Below, piece by piece: positions 9,111 to 18,552 of a stretch of DNA of 41,760 bases. The stretch comes from Basidiobolus meristosporus CBS 931.73. Its lineage: Eukaryota; Basidiobolomycota; Basidiobolomycetes; Basidiobolales; Basidiobolaceae. A program made the position numbers and the translations under genes. The notes under the pieces are model-generated. The model saw nothing but the letters and a program-made list of their open reading frames with translations. It did no database searches and was not told the DNA's origin. The stretch covers positions 1 to 41,760 of the forward strand of contig MCFE01000728.1 of assembly GCA_002104905.1 (NCBI GenBank), read 5' to 3'. Numbering within the stretch: position 1 is the stretch's first letter; the number at the start of each line of letters is the position of its first letter.

Positions 9111-9590
9111 ATGTATTCTATGCCACTAACACTATCACATGGAGCCCCTCAGTTTGATGGAAAAAATATGGAAAGCTTCATATTCAAGTGGGACATGTTC
9201 TGCAAGATGTGTAGCCTCTCTGAGCAATATATGACTGAAGACTTCCCCTACTACTGCACCAATGATATTACCAGCAAGCTTCTCAGACAAGGAGACTTTC
9301 CCACTGACTGGACATTGAGGAAGACCTACTTACAAACCAAGCATGGTAGACCCCATAAGTACTATAGAGTTGAAGACCTGAGACACTTTGGCAGGACTGG
9401 ACTTACCAAGTTACTGCTTGAAGAGCTCTTTCAGCTGTATAAATACATGGCCAAGCTGCTCCTAGAGTCCCATACTATGACTGAGTTTACCAAGACACTT
9501 TACCTTACTCATTTACTTTGCAAGGAATTGGCAAAGAAAGTTGACCTACATGCAGCCAGAACAGCAAGCCTGGCATTCCATGCTTTGTAG
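9111..9590 (+). pseudogene. gag: Gag of the D (A-D family) Ty3/gypsy element, truncated
   Basis: The 159-residue frame begins with an N-terminal PQFDGKNMESFIFKWDMFC block, followed by YYCTND and a DWTLRKTYLQTKHG block. This matches the layout of capsid-like Gags of non-chromodomain fungal Ty3/gypsy elements: APxFxGK near the start, a YC pair, then a DW...L...Y stretch. The frame stops at 9588-9590; about 60 further residues occur in another frame up to 9753, after which the element is unrecognisable. It follows the D LTR once the chromovirus is removed, and is probably the same family as the pol at 39737-41760. Confidence 0.65.
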
Positions 9591-9759
9591 ATATCATTTG
9601 TATTCTCCTAGAGGCAAAACAGACTTTCACTGTTATGCAACTCTTGAGTTCCAATCTGCCAGTCCAGTAAGCAAGGAGCCAAGAAGTGCTGCTTCTGAGA
9701 AGCAAACCTACACTAATTGCCTTGTGATAGAGATATTAGATGAACATGAATGATGCAAA

Positions 9760-10655
9760 CTCTGGATCTAGCCCACTCTAAGGTGTGGCCCATGAGAAAT
9801 AATGGTGATGATCCTGTTCAAGGGCTGTCACAAAGTTAGAGTTCCATGACAAAGAGGTATTTGTCCTGTCAGGACACCATGCAAAGGCTGTTGAAAAATA
9901 ATTGCACCCCACATTTTAAAAAAAAACTTGATCAAAAATGTTCATCACAACAATTTGCAAGTGGCTTTTGGTTGGCCATCTACCAATTCTTTCCTATTCT
10001 GATCCTAGACACTCAATTGCCTCCTGTGTTTGGGCACATTGATTTTGCATTGCCTCCTTTTCACTCTCCACAATTCCTGACTCAACCAGTTCTCTTACTT
10101 TTCATGCACACAGTTGATTTGTTTCCATTGAAACTTCAGTGGCACCTCAATTACTAATTATATTGACCTTTACAAGTCCCTATACCCAACACTAACATTG
10201 AGCCCAACCCCACACTCTACAAGTAACTTCATCAGAATCCACCATTGAATAGGTATTTATGCTGTAATGCACATTTTCACTAACTTTGGTGGAAAACCTG
10301 TGGCTTTATGCCACTGTTCATTTGCTGGTTCCCATGTTTCCTGATCTTCAGCTGGCACTGGAAGTTCTATCACCTCATCTGCCATTCTTTGCAATAAATC
10401 CTTGCAATAGTCAAGTGCATTTTCCTGGCATTGCACTTGAAGAAGTGCTGCTACCTCCTGGTGTGCTTATTAATGTTCCAAAGTTCCACTATAGGCATTG
10501 TGATAGTCTTTGATGTTGTTGACACTGCTGCTTTGACTGTCAGTGTGATCTCAACTCTGCCCACAATGGAGGACATGTAGGCAGTGGTATACAAATTGCT
10601 TTTCTCTGCAAACTCAACTCCCCCACTGGAGTGTAGCTCAGCTGGATGTACTCCC
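9760..10655. other. No recognisable feature
   Basis: AT-rich DNA with short open stretches only. Part may be decayed internal sequence of the D element; I see no domain. Confidence 0.5.
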
Positions 10656-10659
10656 ACCC

Positions 10660-11560
10660 TCTGAAAAATAACATGGTCCTGTGGGCTGATCCAAAATGGA
10701 TCAGCCATCAGGAGAAAGTAATAATACCAGCAGTTTGGAATTAATAACCCTCTACACAATTTTATGACAGGATTACAATAGCATCTGGCTAACTTTACCT
10801 CCAAATAAGGTTAGAATACAAAATGGTGTTTGGGTGGGGCTTTACCAAGCATTGCATGGCATTGGTGCAGTCTTAGTGTTCACTAAAATTATATGAGTGG
10901 ATCTAACCAGCCTGTATATCTAGTTGCCTTATATGGCAAAAACTTGACAGTGTTATCATGGCCTCATTGTAAGCCTCTGATGGCATTATCACAGCAGTAT
11001 GGCAGCATACAGCTAGTTCTGCATACTGCTACTGTACCAATTTACCAAATGGTATTTCCTTTTTCTACCTCACCATGAGCAATTCATAGATTACATTGTA
11101 GATTTACCCCTCTTCATCTGCTTACCCGCTTCCACCTTAGGTATTCCCCACATAGCTCAAATCAAACAAAATTATGGCCTCCTGCCTACTAACCTCTATA
11201 ACCGTGCACACCTGCCGCAATTGACATACTCCTATCACCTCAGCTTTACGGCTTTTCAGTGTGTTACTTGCAAAGTTGCCATATACCTTGTGCTGCTAGT
11301 AACATATACATCTTGCAAACATATGCTTAGTTGCTGCCACTTCTGCCATGAATACCTCTTGAATATCAGCAAAGAACCTTTTGGTATTTAGCCATTATAT
11401 TCCTTCTTCCTGCTGGATACTAGTCCCCCTTATAGGTGTGCTCTGGCTCTTGCTTGTGTGAATTCTTTGGCAAATGGAAGTAGAAATTGGCTTGTGACCA
11501 AAGGAAATCTGGCATACCTTGGTCAAGTTTTCCTAATAAATATTAGTTGCTTGTTACTCA
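10660..11560 (-). repeat. Family W repeat, copy W2
   Basis: Contains block a (10660-10800) and block b (about 10890-11560) joined by a ~90-bp link. Similar to W1 and to the Harbinger-split copy W3. At 10881-10900 (around ATT at 10888-10890) it gives the uninterrupted version of the site in which the Harbinger-like element sits in W3. Minus-strand reading of block b gives a peptide related to W1's, with stops. Confidence 0.6.
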
Positions 11561-11997
11561 GTCCTTGAACTTGTATTGATGGATATACATATTAATGTTG
11601 ATTAGAGCCTTTGAGAATTACTTAGGGTAGCAGATACTCTGTAATATATTGCCAATTCTTTCAAGTTTCAATAGTATCTCAAAGCGCTTGTTTAGCGTGA
11701 AATGCCCCATGTAAAATGGTCATCAGTATAGGGATCTTGTTGAAAAGCGAATTATTGCTCCCAGTGGAAAGCTTTTGCTCAAACAGATATCCTCTATATT
11801 AAGTATTTCCAGTTTTCAATTAATTCCATATTCTGGCCAATGGCTTATAGCCTGCCAACTTGACTGCATTTGCATGCTTACTTCTGTATGTTCACTTTGC
11901 AGGAAGATGATATTCTTAGTGTTGGTATTTGGGTAATAATAATGTGTGTGAATTATGGAGTCAATCCCCTGGATCTCACACATTTGAGAGCATAACC
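11561..11997. other. No recognisable feature
   Basis: AT-rich spacer between two W copies; no repeat partner or open frame of note. Confidence 0.5.
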
Positions 11998-12243
11998 ACA
12001 TGAAAAATAATTTGGTCCCATAAGTGGATCCAGTCCAGATCAGCCATCAGGATCCTGTTTAGAGACCATCATGATACCAGTAGCTTGGAATTAGTGACCC
12101 TCCTAGCAATCCTATGACAGGATCATGACGGTATTTTGCTAATTTTACATCCAAATAAAGGCATAAAACTTGACAATATTTTATTAGTGCTGTGACAATA
12201 TTTATATGGTATTGTTGAGGTCTTTTAGCACTCTATAGCTATT
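11998..12243 (-). repeat. Family W repeat, copy W3, left part
   Basis: Block a plus link, collinear with 10660-10888. The copy resumes at 15933 on the other side of the Harbinger-like transposon. Confidence 0.65.
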
Positions 12244-12514
12244 AGACTTGTTCCGTTGGATAGTGCCATATAGTGCCCCCCTGTTTGAAGTGCCAGATCA
12301 ATCTGGCACTCTACGGCACTATCTGGCACTATAATTTCTACCATGATGCCAGTGGTATGATACAGTTACTGGTAATTTTACTCAATCTTATTTGTGTTTC
12401 TCAGAATAGTGCTTTCCTTGCTTCATTTACTCTTCATAATGCTCCAGACACATTTCTCTCAGTGGATGTCTTCTTGTATGAGCATACTGTGCATTAATAA
12501 GTATCTTAATTATT
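12244..12514. repeat. Tandem duplication of the transposon's left terminus, outer copy
   Basis: 271 bp, about 91% identical to 12515-12785. Both copies begin with the terminal repeat and run into the last codons of the transposase gene. The outer copy is the real boundary, because W sequence adjoins it. Several AGTGCC/CTGGCACT motifs lie within 90 bp of the end, including a perfect palindrome AGTGCCAGA...TCTGGCACT near 12288-12310, plausible transposase or partner binding sites. Confidence 0.85.
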
Positions 12515-12785
12515 AGACTTGTTCTGTTGGATAGTGCCACATAGTGCCAGCCTGTTTATGGTGCCAGTTTGATCTGGCACTCTACGTCACTATCTGGCAC
12601 TATAATTTCTACCATGATGCCTGTGGTATGATACAGCTACTGGTAATTTTACTCAATCTTACTTATGTTGCTCAGAATAGTGCTTTCCTTGCTTTATTTA
12701 CTCTTCATAATGCTCCAGACACATTTCTCTCAGTGGATATCTTCTTGTATGAACATACTGTGCATTAATAAGTATCTTAACTATT
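12515..12785. repeat. Tandem duplication of the transposon's left terminus, inner copy
   Basis: Starts AGACTTGTTCTGTTGG preceded by ATT, so it still looks like a transposon end; it contains the transposase stop codon (12698-12700). Confidence 0.85.
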
Positions 12786-13624
12786 TTACATATTCTGCTG
12801 TTTTCTCCTATATATGACTTTCCTCTGTATTTACCTGCCAATATGCTGAATCTCTTCAGATATCCAAATGTGTGCTCTACCCTTACTCTGAAATGATTAA
12901 ATATCTCATTGTAGAGCTTCTGCTTCCTGCTAAGTACACCATTGCTTGGCTTCCTATAAGCTGTAATACATCCTAATCTCTGACAATCCTCTCCTATGTA
13001 AGCTAAGTCTGCAATACATTTCTCCCCTCTACTGAATTCAGGATGATTCTCTACCCAGAGTGCTTTGTCATGCCTACTTCCAGCAAATGGCCCACTAAAC
13101 CAGATGATGTTACCCTCAATGTCAGACAGTGCTTGAAACTTCACACAGTGTGCCTTGTACTTGCCAGAATAAAAGTGTCTCTGCCCTCTAGAAGGTCTGT
13201 TAATCCTCACTGGGAAGGTATCCAAAATACTCCTGATATGGAACCTGTTGCTGAACACTCTGGGATATGGAAGTCTATTGGAGCTTCTGAACCTAGTATT
13301 CCAAGCTTGCTCTAAGTCATTCATACCCTCTGCAAGGTGGTTCTCCATTGCTGTCAGCTGGGAATGAAAGCTTCTAGGACTTTTGTTGCCATGGATGGTG
13401 GGATGAAACCTTGTAGGGCAATAGTTCTTGTAATAGAAGAGAAGCTTGACAAGGGATCTCCTTGAGAAGATTGGGGTTGATGGTCCACAGTACTTGGAAT
13501 AGATCTCCTCTAGTGTGTCAAAAGGAAATCCAGTGGTAGTGATGGGATTGATGAGAAAAGACCATTCAGATGAGTAAGTCATATTAAAATTGGTGGATGA
13601 TTGTATAAAGGTGGTTTGAATCAA
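12698..13624 (-). CDS. PIF/Harbinger-type DDE transposase
   Basis: This 308-residue intact frame fits the DDE_Tnp_4 superfamily that cuts and joins transposon ends. The likely catalytic residues are D135 (ILDTFPVRI), D186 (AGSRHDKALW) and E250 (RVEHTFGYLKRF). Other family blocks are FYSGKYKAHCVKFQALSD before the second Asp and CIADLAYIGED between the second Asp and the Glu. Length is slightly short for the family (often 350-450), but the catalytic core is complete; the N terminus lacks an obvious helix-turn-helix, so an upstream exon could be missing. A decayed relative is at 28880-29790. The gene is divergent from the second ORF. Confidence 0.88.
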   Translation of the reverse strand: MIQTTFIQSSTNFNMTYSSEWSFLINPITTTGFPFDTLEEIYSKYCGPSTPIFSRRSLVKLLFYYKNYCPTRFHPTIHGNKSPRSFHSQLTAMENHLAEGMNDLEQAWNTRFRSSNRLPYPRVFSNRFHIRSILDTFPVRINRPSRGQRHFYSGKYKAHCVKFQALSDIEGNIIWFSGPFAGSRHDKALWVENHPEFSRGEKCIADLAYIGEDCQRLGCITAYRKPSNGVLSRKQKLYNEIFNHFRVRVEHTFGYLKRFSILAGKYRGKSYIGENSRICKIVKILINAQYVHTRRYPLREMCLEHYEE

Positions 13625-13941
13625 TTTGGCGCAATCCGCCTTATTTATCTGATTTTTAATACATTATGGTTAAATCTCCATCAATTGCCACGTATCCCAT
13701 CATTATGTTGCAAAAATCATCCGCAAACAATGCCTTGATACTTTTATTGATGCTTTAATCTTAGGTCTATAATCAAATAGGAAATCTGCAATTGATGTGA
13801 TCTGATCCGTGTCAACACAATCCAAGATGCATCATGCATCATATATGGAGATTTCAACAATCACATTAGTTTTCATATATATTTCATATAAGACCAGGTT
13901 GATGTCAATATACTGCTGTATAAGTATCCAAATCCGTTGCT
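13625..13941. promoter_or_regulatory. Divergent intergenic region of the Harbinger-like element
   Basis: About 300 bp separate the start of the transposase and the start region of the second ORF and presumably hold both promoters. AT-rich, no clear TATA box could be assigned. Parts of it are recognisable in the dead copy upstream of 28880. Confidence 0.4.
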
Positions 13942-15189
13942 ATGGTCCCCATACCAAGCCTCAACTCATCTTTAGTACAACCCAGACAAAACCCATCCCC
14001 CAGCTCACAAGCGCAGTCCGGACCGGAAAAGTCAATGTCGGATCCGTTCAAATTCTTGCCAAATGATTTTAGTATGGCCCAAGTGTCTATGATGAGCCTT
14101 CATACAGATATTTGGGCACTACTGATTAGTCTAGCAGAACTAGATACCTCAGAGAGTCGACAAAGATGGAAGAATTTGAGTAGAAAGCTGTGGCATGAGT
14201 TCTACATCAAGATGCCAGCCAATGTATGTAAAAGGATATATAACAAGACAAGTATTGAAATCAAGAATGAGCTGAGAGTGAGGGGATTTGACAAAGAAGC
14301 TGCGCGGGAGCAATTTTGCGCGCAATTTGCACAGTACGGGCCGGACACGTCCGTTCGTGCCTCAACTTTGGGAACTAAAGAGATTTTGAATGAGTTTTTG
14401 CCTCAAATGACTAATGTACTACGTGATATATTAGTAGAGCTAGGTGGCTTCCAAGAGCAATATACACAGGACTCATCCAGGCAACAGGTCCAAAGTATCA
14501 GACAGAGGGTAAGTGAATACCTTGAGGAATCAGATGGTGAGCTTCAGGAGGAAAAATACAGACCGCGAGCAACATCATCCAGATCGCGCCAGCACGCCTT
14601 GCTGGATTCCCTACCATCTCTTGCAACCACAGCGCGCTGGCGCACGTCAGTCCAGAGCACGCCAACACCCTTTACCGGAACGCCCCTCCTTGAGTCAACA
14701 CGCGTTGGGTCAACGCGCGCGCTTCAGAGCAAAACTACAAGAACTCGCCAAACTGCTCATTTAGACACAAGTCCGTTGGAGCGGACCAAGTTGCGTCAAC
14801 TTGCAGCATCACATCAAACTCAGCCAAGGGCCATCTCAACGCGTCAAGGTGCGCCTGCGCGTGCCGTTTTGCCTGACCATCAGCTAGTTACTTCTGGTGA
14901 ACTGACTGATGATGACCAACATGAAGTGCCTCAACCACCGGAGCCCTTGGCAAGTAAAAGAAAGCGTCAGCGCGTGGCACTACAGGCCGGTTCTGTTGGT
15001 TCAGTTGGAGCAATTCAGCGCGGCCAAGCTGTAGCATCGCACTCATCAACTAGGAGGCAAAATACTGACTACAAATACACAAGTAGCCAAGATGATAGTC
15101 AGCCAGGAAGTAGTATAGGTGTGCAAAGTGAGTCACTACCAAATGCTTCAGTAGTAATCCCTGTGAGAAAAAAACCCAGGAGAAGATGA
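13942..15189 (+). CDS. Second protein of the Harbinger-like element, unrecognised
   Basis: A 415-codon open frame from 13942; the ATG at 14035 (MSDPFKFLPNDFS) is an equally likely start, giving 384 residues. The N-terminal ~180 residues look helical and folded (SRQRWKNLSRKLWHEFY, then a run to LVELGGFQEQY). The rest is low-complexity, Ser/Thr/Gln/Arg-rich, with basic clusters KRKRQR and a C-terminal KKPRRR, suggesting nuclear localisation and possibly DNA binding. Harbinger elements typically pair the transposase with a Myb/SANT-like partner that recruits it to the ends; I see no clear SANT tryptophan pattern. The ORF is GC-richer than its surroundings, with many CG dinucleotides. Confidence 0.75.
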   Translation: MVPIPSLNSSLVQPRQNPSPSSQAQSGPEKSMSDPFKFLPNDFSMAQVSMMSLHTDIWALLISLAELDTSESRQRWKNLSRKLWHEFYIKMPANVCKRIYNKTSIEIKNELRVRGFDKEAAREQFCAQFAQYGPDTSVRASTLGTKEILNEFLPQMTNVLRDILVELGGFQEQYTQDSSRQQVQSIRQRVSEYLEESDGELQEEKYRPRATSSRSRQHALLDSLPSLATTARWRTSVQSTPTPFTGTPLLESTRVGSTRALQSKTTRTRQTAHLDTSPLERTKLRQLAASHQTQPRAISTRQGAPARAVLPDHQLVTSGELTDDDQHEVPQPPEPLASKRKRQRVALQAGSVGSVGAIQRGQAVASHSSTRRQNTDYKYTSSQDDSQPGSSIGVQSESLPNASVVIPVRKKPRRR

Positions 15190-15908
15190 TGCAATTGCTT
15201 TGAATTGCTCACATTTGTAATGATCCCAACAACCCTTTTTTTTCGCAAACCAAATTGAGCCGTTGCAAATCAGTGATCATCAAATTTTTGATATAAGTAA
15301 TATCAAGGTCGTCTCACATTTGAGACAGAACCCCTATAAATAAACACCCTGCATATATATACGTCATCTGTAATACCAGTGCAGCTATTGGATCTGTTTT
15401 GCACCTACACGATTGCTTGCGTGCTGGCTATGACACCTTGTCCAATCACTAGGATCAGGGATTTACTTGCTCAATGAGCAAAATGGGATATTTGATGGCG
15501 AATCAGGTAGCTTTTTTAGTAGTCAATGAGCCAATTGGGGGCTGCCAGCTTCAGGATACTTTTGGACCAATTAACCACTGAGATACCGTCCAATTGGAGT
15601 GAGGGTAACCAAAATGGTAAGTATTAGTGTAGTTTATAGTGTGATACACATTTATTTCCATTTGCATTAAAGAAACATATCCAAATACCGGATTTTACCT
15701 GCCATAATAGCGGTATCCAATCGCGCACGTGATGCAAACATTACGAGTTGGCGCGATCATCCATTCCAACCTCATCGTGTCAGATTGTGCCATAGTGTGC
15801 AAGATTGTCCCGCATAGTGCAAAATCGTCCAGGATTGATCCTTCCTTCTGGTAGCTATAATATTGCGCCCAATCGTTCTTTACAACCACGGATTGCGCCG
15901 CACGCCCT
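15190..15908. other. Right subterminal region of the Harbinger-like element
   Basis: Non-coding; contains several GCGC-rich and AGTGC motifs (15780-15910) like the left subterminal region. No ORF of note. Confidence 0.5.
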
Positions 15909-15932
15909 GGCACGGTACAATGGAACAAGTCT
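15909..15932. repeat. Right terminal inverted repeat of the Harbinger-like element
   Basis: Reverse complement begins AGACTTGTTCCATTG and ends GTGCC, matching the left end with about 4 mismatches in 24; followed by the target duplication ATT. Confidence 0.85.
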
Positions 15933-16217
15933 ATTTTAAGTGGATCCAGTTGGCCAGGACATCCAATTGCCTTATATGGCAAGAAACATGACAGTATTTT
16001 GACAGCCTCACAGCAAGACTCTGATGGCATTATATTGGCAGTATGACAGCCTACTACAGGTTCTGTATAATGCCGCTGTACCAATTTACCAAATGGTATT
16101 TTCTATTTCTACCTTCCCCTGTGCAATCATATATTCCACTGTAGAATCACCCCTCTTTATTTGCTTACCCACTACTACCTTGGGTATTCCACATATAGTT
16201 CAGATCAAAAAAAACTA
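15933..16217 (-). repeat. Family W repeat, copy W3, right part
   Basis: Collinear with W2 from 10888 to about 11170 and with W1 from about 1388. It breaks off at about 16217, where Copia gag sequence (minus) begins. Confidence 0.65.
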
Positions 16218-16510
16218 TGACAGACATTATTTGCTGTTTTTGCTCTTGAGCATTGAATTAGCAATTTGTCTTTAACATTAAGGCAGATGCAGTTAAAGGC
16301 ACTTTGTTCTTTCTTCTGGTACTTTAAGGCTTCCTCTCCCATGTTTTTAGGAGGGCATTCTTCTCCCATGACAATATTCCAAGGGACTCTTTCTTGTAGC
16401 AGCATCTTCATCTTCACCTTCTACACTTGGTAGTTAGAGCCATCCAACTTTTCAGCAGAGGGGGAAATTCCAGTAATAGCAGTAGTAGACATTGCAGAGA
16501 GTGACAGCTT
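16205..16510 (-). pseudogene. gag: Copia gag N-terminal fragment
   Basis: Reading leftward from an ATG at about 16518: a Ser/Thr-rich start, then EKLDGSNYQV, a TAG in place of the usual Trp, KVKMKMLLQERVPWNIVMGEE, and an ICLNVKDKL-type block. This is the Copia gag signature (LxGxNYxxWxxxMxxxL). The frame is broken by the stop and ends at the junction with W3; the rest of the Copia element is missing. Confidence 0.8.
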
Positions 16511-16523
16511 GGGGCTCATAACC
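16511..16523 (-). promoter_or_regulatory. Copia primer-binding site, half-tRNA type
   Basis: GGTTATGAGCCCC directly follows the 3' end of LTR Y3 (minus). Its complement, GGGCTCATAACC, is the anticodon arm of fungal initiator tRNA-Met (anticodon CAT), as used by Copia and Ty5, which prime from an internal tRNA fragment. The same motif follows another LTR at 31447-31459. Confidence 0.8.
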
Positions 16524-16872
16524 TGTTGTAAGAGTCTTGGAGATATTGGAAGTGATTTGGAGGACAAGTAGATTATGTGGTTTTCACTTAATGATTTATT
16601 GAATGTAAAAGTAATATTTATACTTTTACCTGGTCTTGGCATTACAAACATGTAGAATAGGTTAAGGAAGGTCCCAAGAGCATGTGTGCAAAGTTTGGGG
16701 CTGTTTGGACAGCTTTGAGAATTTTCATGTTCTGGGTACCTGGTATTTTGGTGAAAGTATTCTAAGTAAATCCGGACAAGGAATTTGGTCAGTATTCTCT
16801 AGGATTTGAAGGTAATGATCTAAGTGACTAAGCTAGGTGAATATTTAGGTGGAAATATGAGTTCTTACAACA
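16524..16872 (-). repeat. 5' LTR of a minus-strand Copia element (family Y, copy Y3)
   Basis: 349 bp, TGTTGTAA...TTACAACA in minus reading; followed by primer site and gag. Its outer edge (16872) cuts directly into the integrase C-terminal codons of the X- element, so the Copia element landed in X-. Confidence 0.9.
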
Positions 16873-17157
16873 CTTGAATGGTCCTGTCCATTGTGGCTCA
16901 AACTTCTTCCAAGTGATGTTTCTTAGCAATACAAAGTTCCCAACTGGTAATGCTTCTGGTGCTATAGTCTTATCAATTCTCTGCTTCATCTTTTCTGCAC
17001 TTTGAGATACTTTTGTCTGTGCCTCTTGATGTCTTTGTTGCAGTTGCTGGTGCCTACTTGGCTGACTGAGTTCATCATCTAAGGTGTCTGTAAGCTTTGG
17101 TTGTGTGAGATCTCCTGGAATCCTTGGTTCACATCCATACACTAAGTAAAATGGCAA
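16873..17157 (-). pseudogene. pol: X- integrase C-terminal part
   Basis: Contains FYLVYGCEPRIPGDL, a coiled AEKMKQRIDK stretch and the GPF-like FEPQWTGPFK. Sequence then changes into LTR Y3. Confidence 0.85.
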
Positions 17158-17643
17158 TTGCTGGGTGGTGTTGTGTACTCTGACTGTGCATGCAAAGAGT
17201 GCTTAGTCTATATCCTCATCCCATCTATTGACAACTACATTTGCATACTTGGTCAGCATTCTTCCAAAAAATACATTAAACTGTTCAATGACTCCATTAG
17301 TTCTAGGGTGATATGCCAAGGTTTTCAAGTGTCTGGTGTGCTGCATTTCCAGGCAAGCTTCCAATGTCTTGGTCATAAAGTTTGCACCTCTATTGGATAG
17401 AATCTCTACATGGCATCCAAACTTCATAAGGATCTCATGGTATATGAAACTTGAAATTTATTGTTCACTGGCTATAGGTACAGCTTTAGCCACTGGCCAT
17501 TTAGTGGCACGGTCAATAGCTACTAGGATCCAACAGTTGCATTTGCTGGTAGTTGGCAGTCTTCCAATAAAGTCAATTCCCCATCTTTCAAGTGGTCTTA
17601 CAGGCTCCAAGGGAAAGATCTCAGCAATTCTCTGTGGTTGGCC
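17158..17643 (-). pseudogene. pol: X- integrase core
   Basis: Minus frames give WGIDFIGRLP (first catalytic Asp), an intact region with DRATKWP that X+ lacks, then ILSNRGANF, where the second catalytic Asp (normally SDRG) is Asn, and NGVIEQFN (Glu). Broken by a stop near 17455 and by a TAG near 17203. The D-to-N change is shared with X+. Confidence 0.85.
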
Positions 17644-18063
17644 TTAGTTGATTTGGCAATTTGGGCATGTTTTCACTAGCTTCTCAATGTCTTGTTTCAT
17701 TCTGGGCCACCATGCTCTGGCTTTTGCAAGGCTATAGGTCCCTTCAATTCCAAGATGTCCATATCCATTGTGTAGCTTATGTATTAAATCCAGGCAAGAA
17801 GCATAAGGGCAATAGGCAATAGGGCTTCCATCAACAATTTGGTAGAGTGTTTCATCCAATACTACAAATTTGCTGGCTTCATCCTGGATTATCTTCTTGA
17901 TATCTTCATCCACCTCATTAGGAATGGCTTGGTCCTCCAAGTACTTTGGTAATAGGTTAGGCCAATTGGATTCATGCACCAACTTGAGTTGTGCAACTTG
18001 ATCTAATCTTGATAAGGCATCAGCAACCATATTGTTTTTTCTAGGGCAGTTGACCATCTCCAA
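17644..18063 (-). pseudogene. pol: X- RNase H end and integrase zinc finger
   Basis: KNNMVADALSRL closes RNase H; HKLHNGYGHLGIEGTY...CPNCQ is the integrase HHCC finger. Intact over 139 codons, in frame shift relative to flanking parts. Confidence 0.88.
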
Positions 18064-18087
18064 GTCATATTGCTGAATGTATTCACT

Positions 18088-18543
18088 CTATCTTGTCATT
18101 CTTCTGGTGAGTACCTTCTGAGTAAATATATACTTGAGGGAGGCATGATCAGTCTTCACAGTGCATTTGACTCCTGCAATATAGCATCTCCATGTCTTCA
18201 AACAGTGTATTATAGCAAGCATCTCCTTCTCATGGACTGGATAGTTTTGTTCAGCTAAGTTCAGTTTCTTGGACTCAAAGACAACAGGGTAGTCCTTTCC
18301 CTTGTGTTCATGGCTCAACACTCCACCAATTGCATAATCTGAAGCATCTGTGCACAGAGTAAACTCTTTTCTGAAGTCAGGTATTCTTAAGCTTGGCAGC
18401 TTAGTAAGTTCATTCTTGAGCATCTGGAAGGCAGTCTCACAAGCTATGTCCCACTTGTAGGTATTGTCTTTCTTGAGGATATCAGTTAAAGGGGCTGCAA
18501 TACTTGCAAAAGACTTGACAAATCTCCAATAATAGCAAACCAT
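18088..18543 (-). pseudogene. pol: X- reverse transcriptase thumb and RNase H
   Basis: YYWRFVKSFASIAAPLTD, then CTDASDYAIGGVLSHEH and the HEKEMLAIIHCLKTWR block, and KTDHASLKYI. RNase H catalytic Asp/Glu positions are visible. Confidence 0.88.
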
Positions 18544-18552
18544 TCTAAGGAA

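Larger units (their letters stand above)
12244..15932. mobile_element. PIF/Harbinger-like DNA transposon with two ORFs
   Basis: The element is 3,689 bp. The left end begins AGACTTGTTCCGTTGGATAG and the right end is its imperfect inverted copy (ends GGAACAAGTCT at 15932), a ~24-bp terminal repeat with about 4 mismatches. ATT flanks both ends (12241-12243, 15933-15935), and the related W2 repeat has a single ATT at this point, confirming a 3-bp target duplication, the length typical of PIF/Harbinger. It carries a DDE transposase on minus and a second ORF on plus, read divergently from about 13.6-14.0 kb. The left terminus is duplicated in tandem. Confidence 0.85.

Noticed and set aside
9846-10513. 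Small genes at 9846-10157 and 10286-10513
   Set aside because: Composition is that of AT-rich spacer, with no motif, no repeat partner and no context.
12273-12768. Two similar 74-codon genes in tandem
   Set aside because: They are opposite-strand readings of the duplicated transposon terminus and transposase tail.
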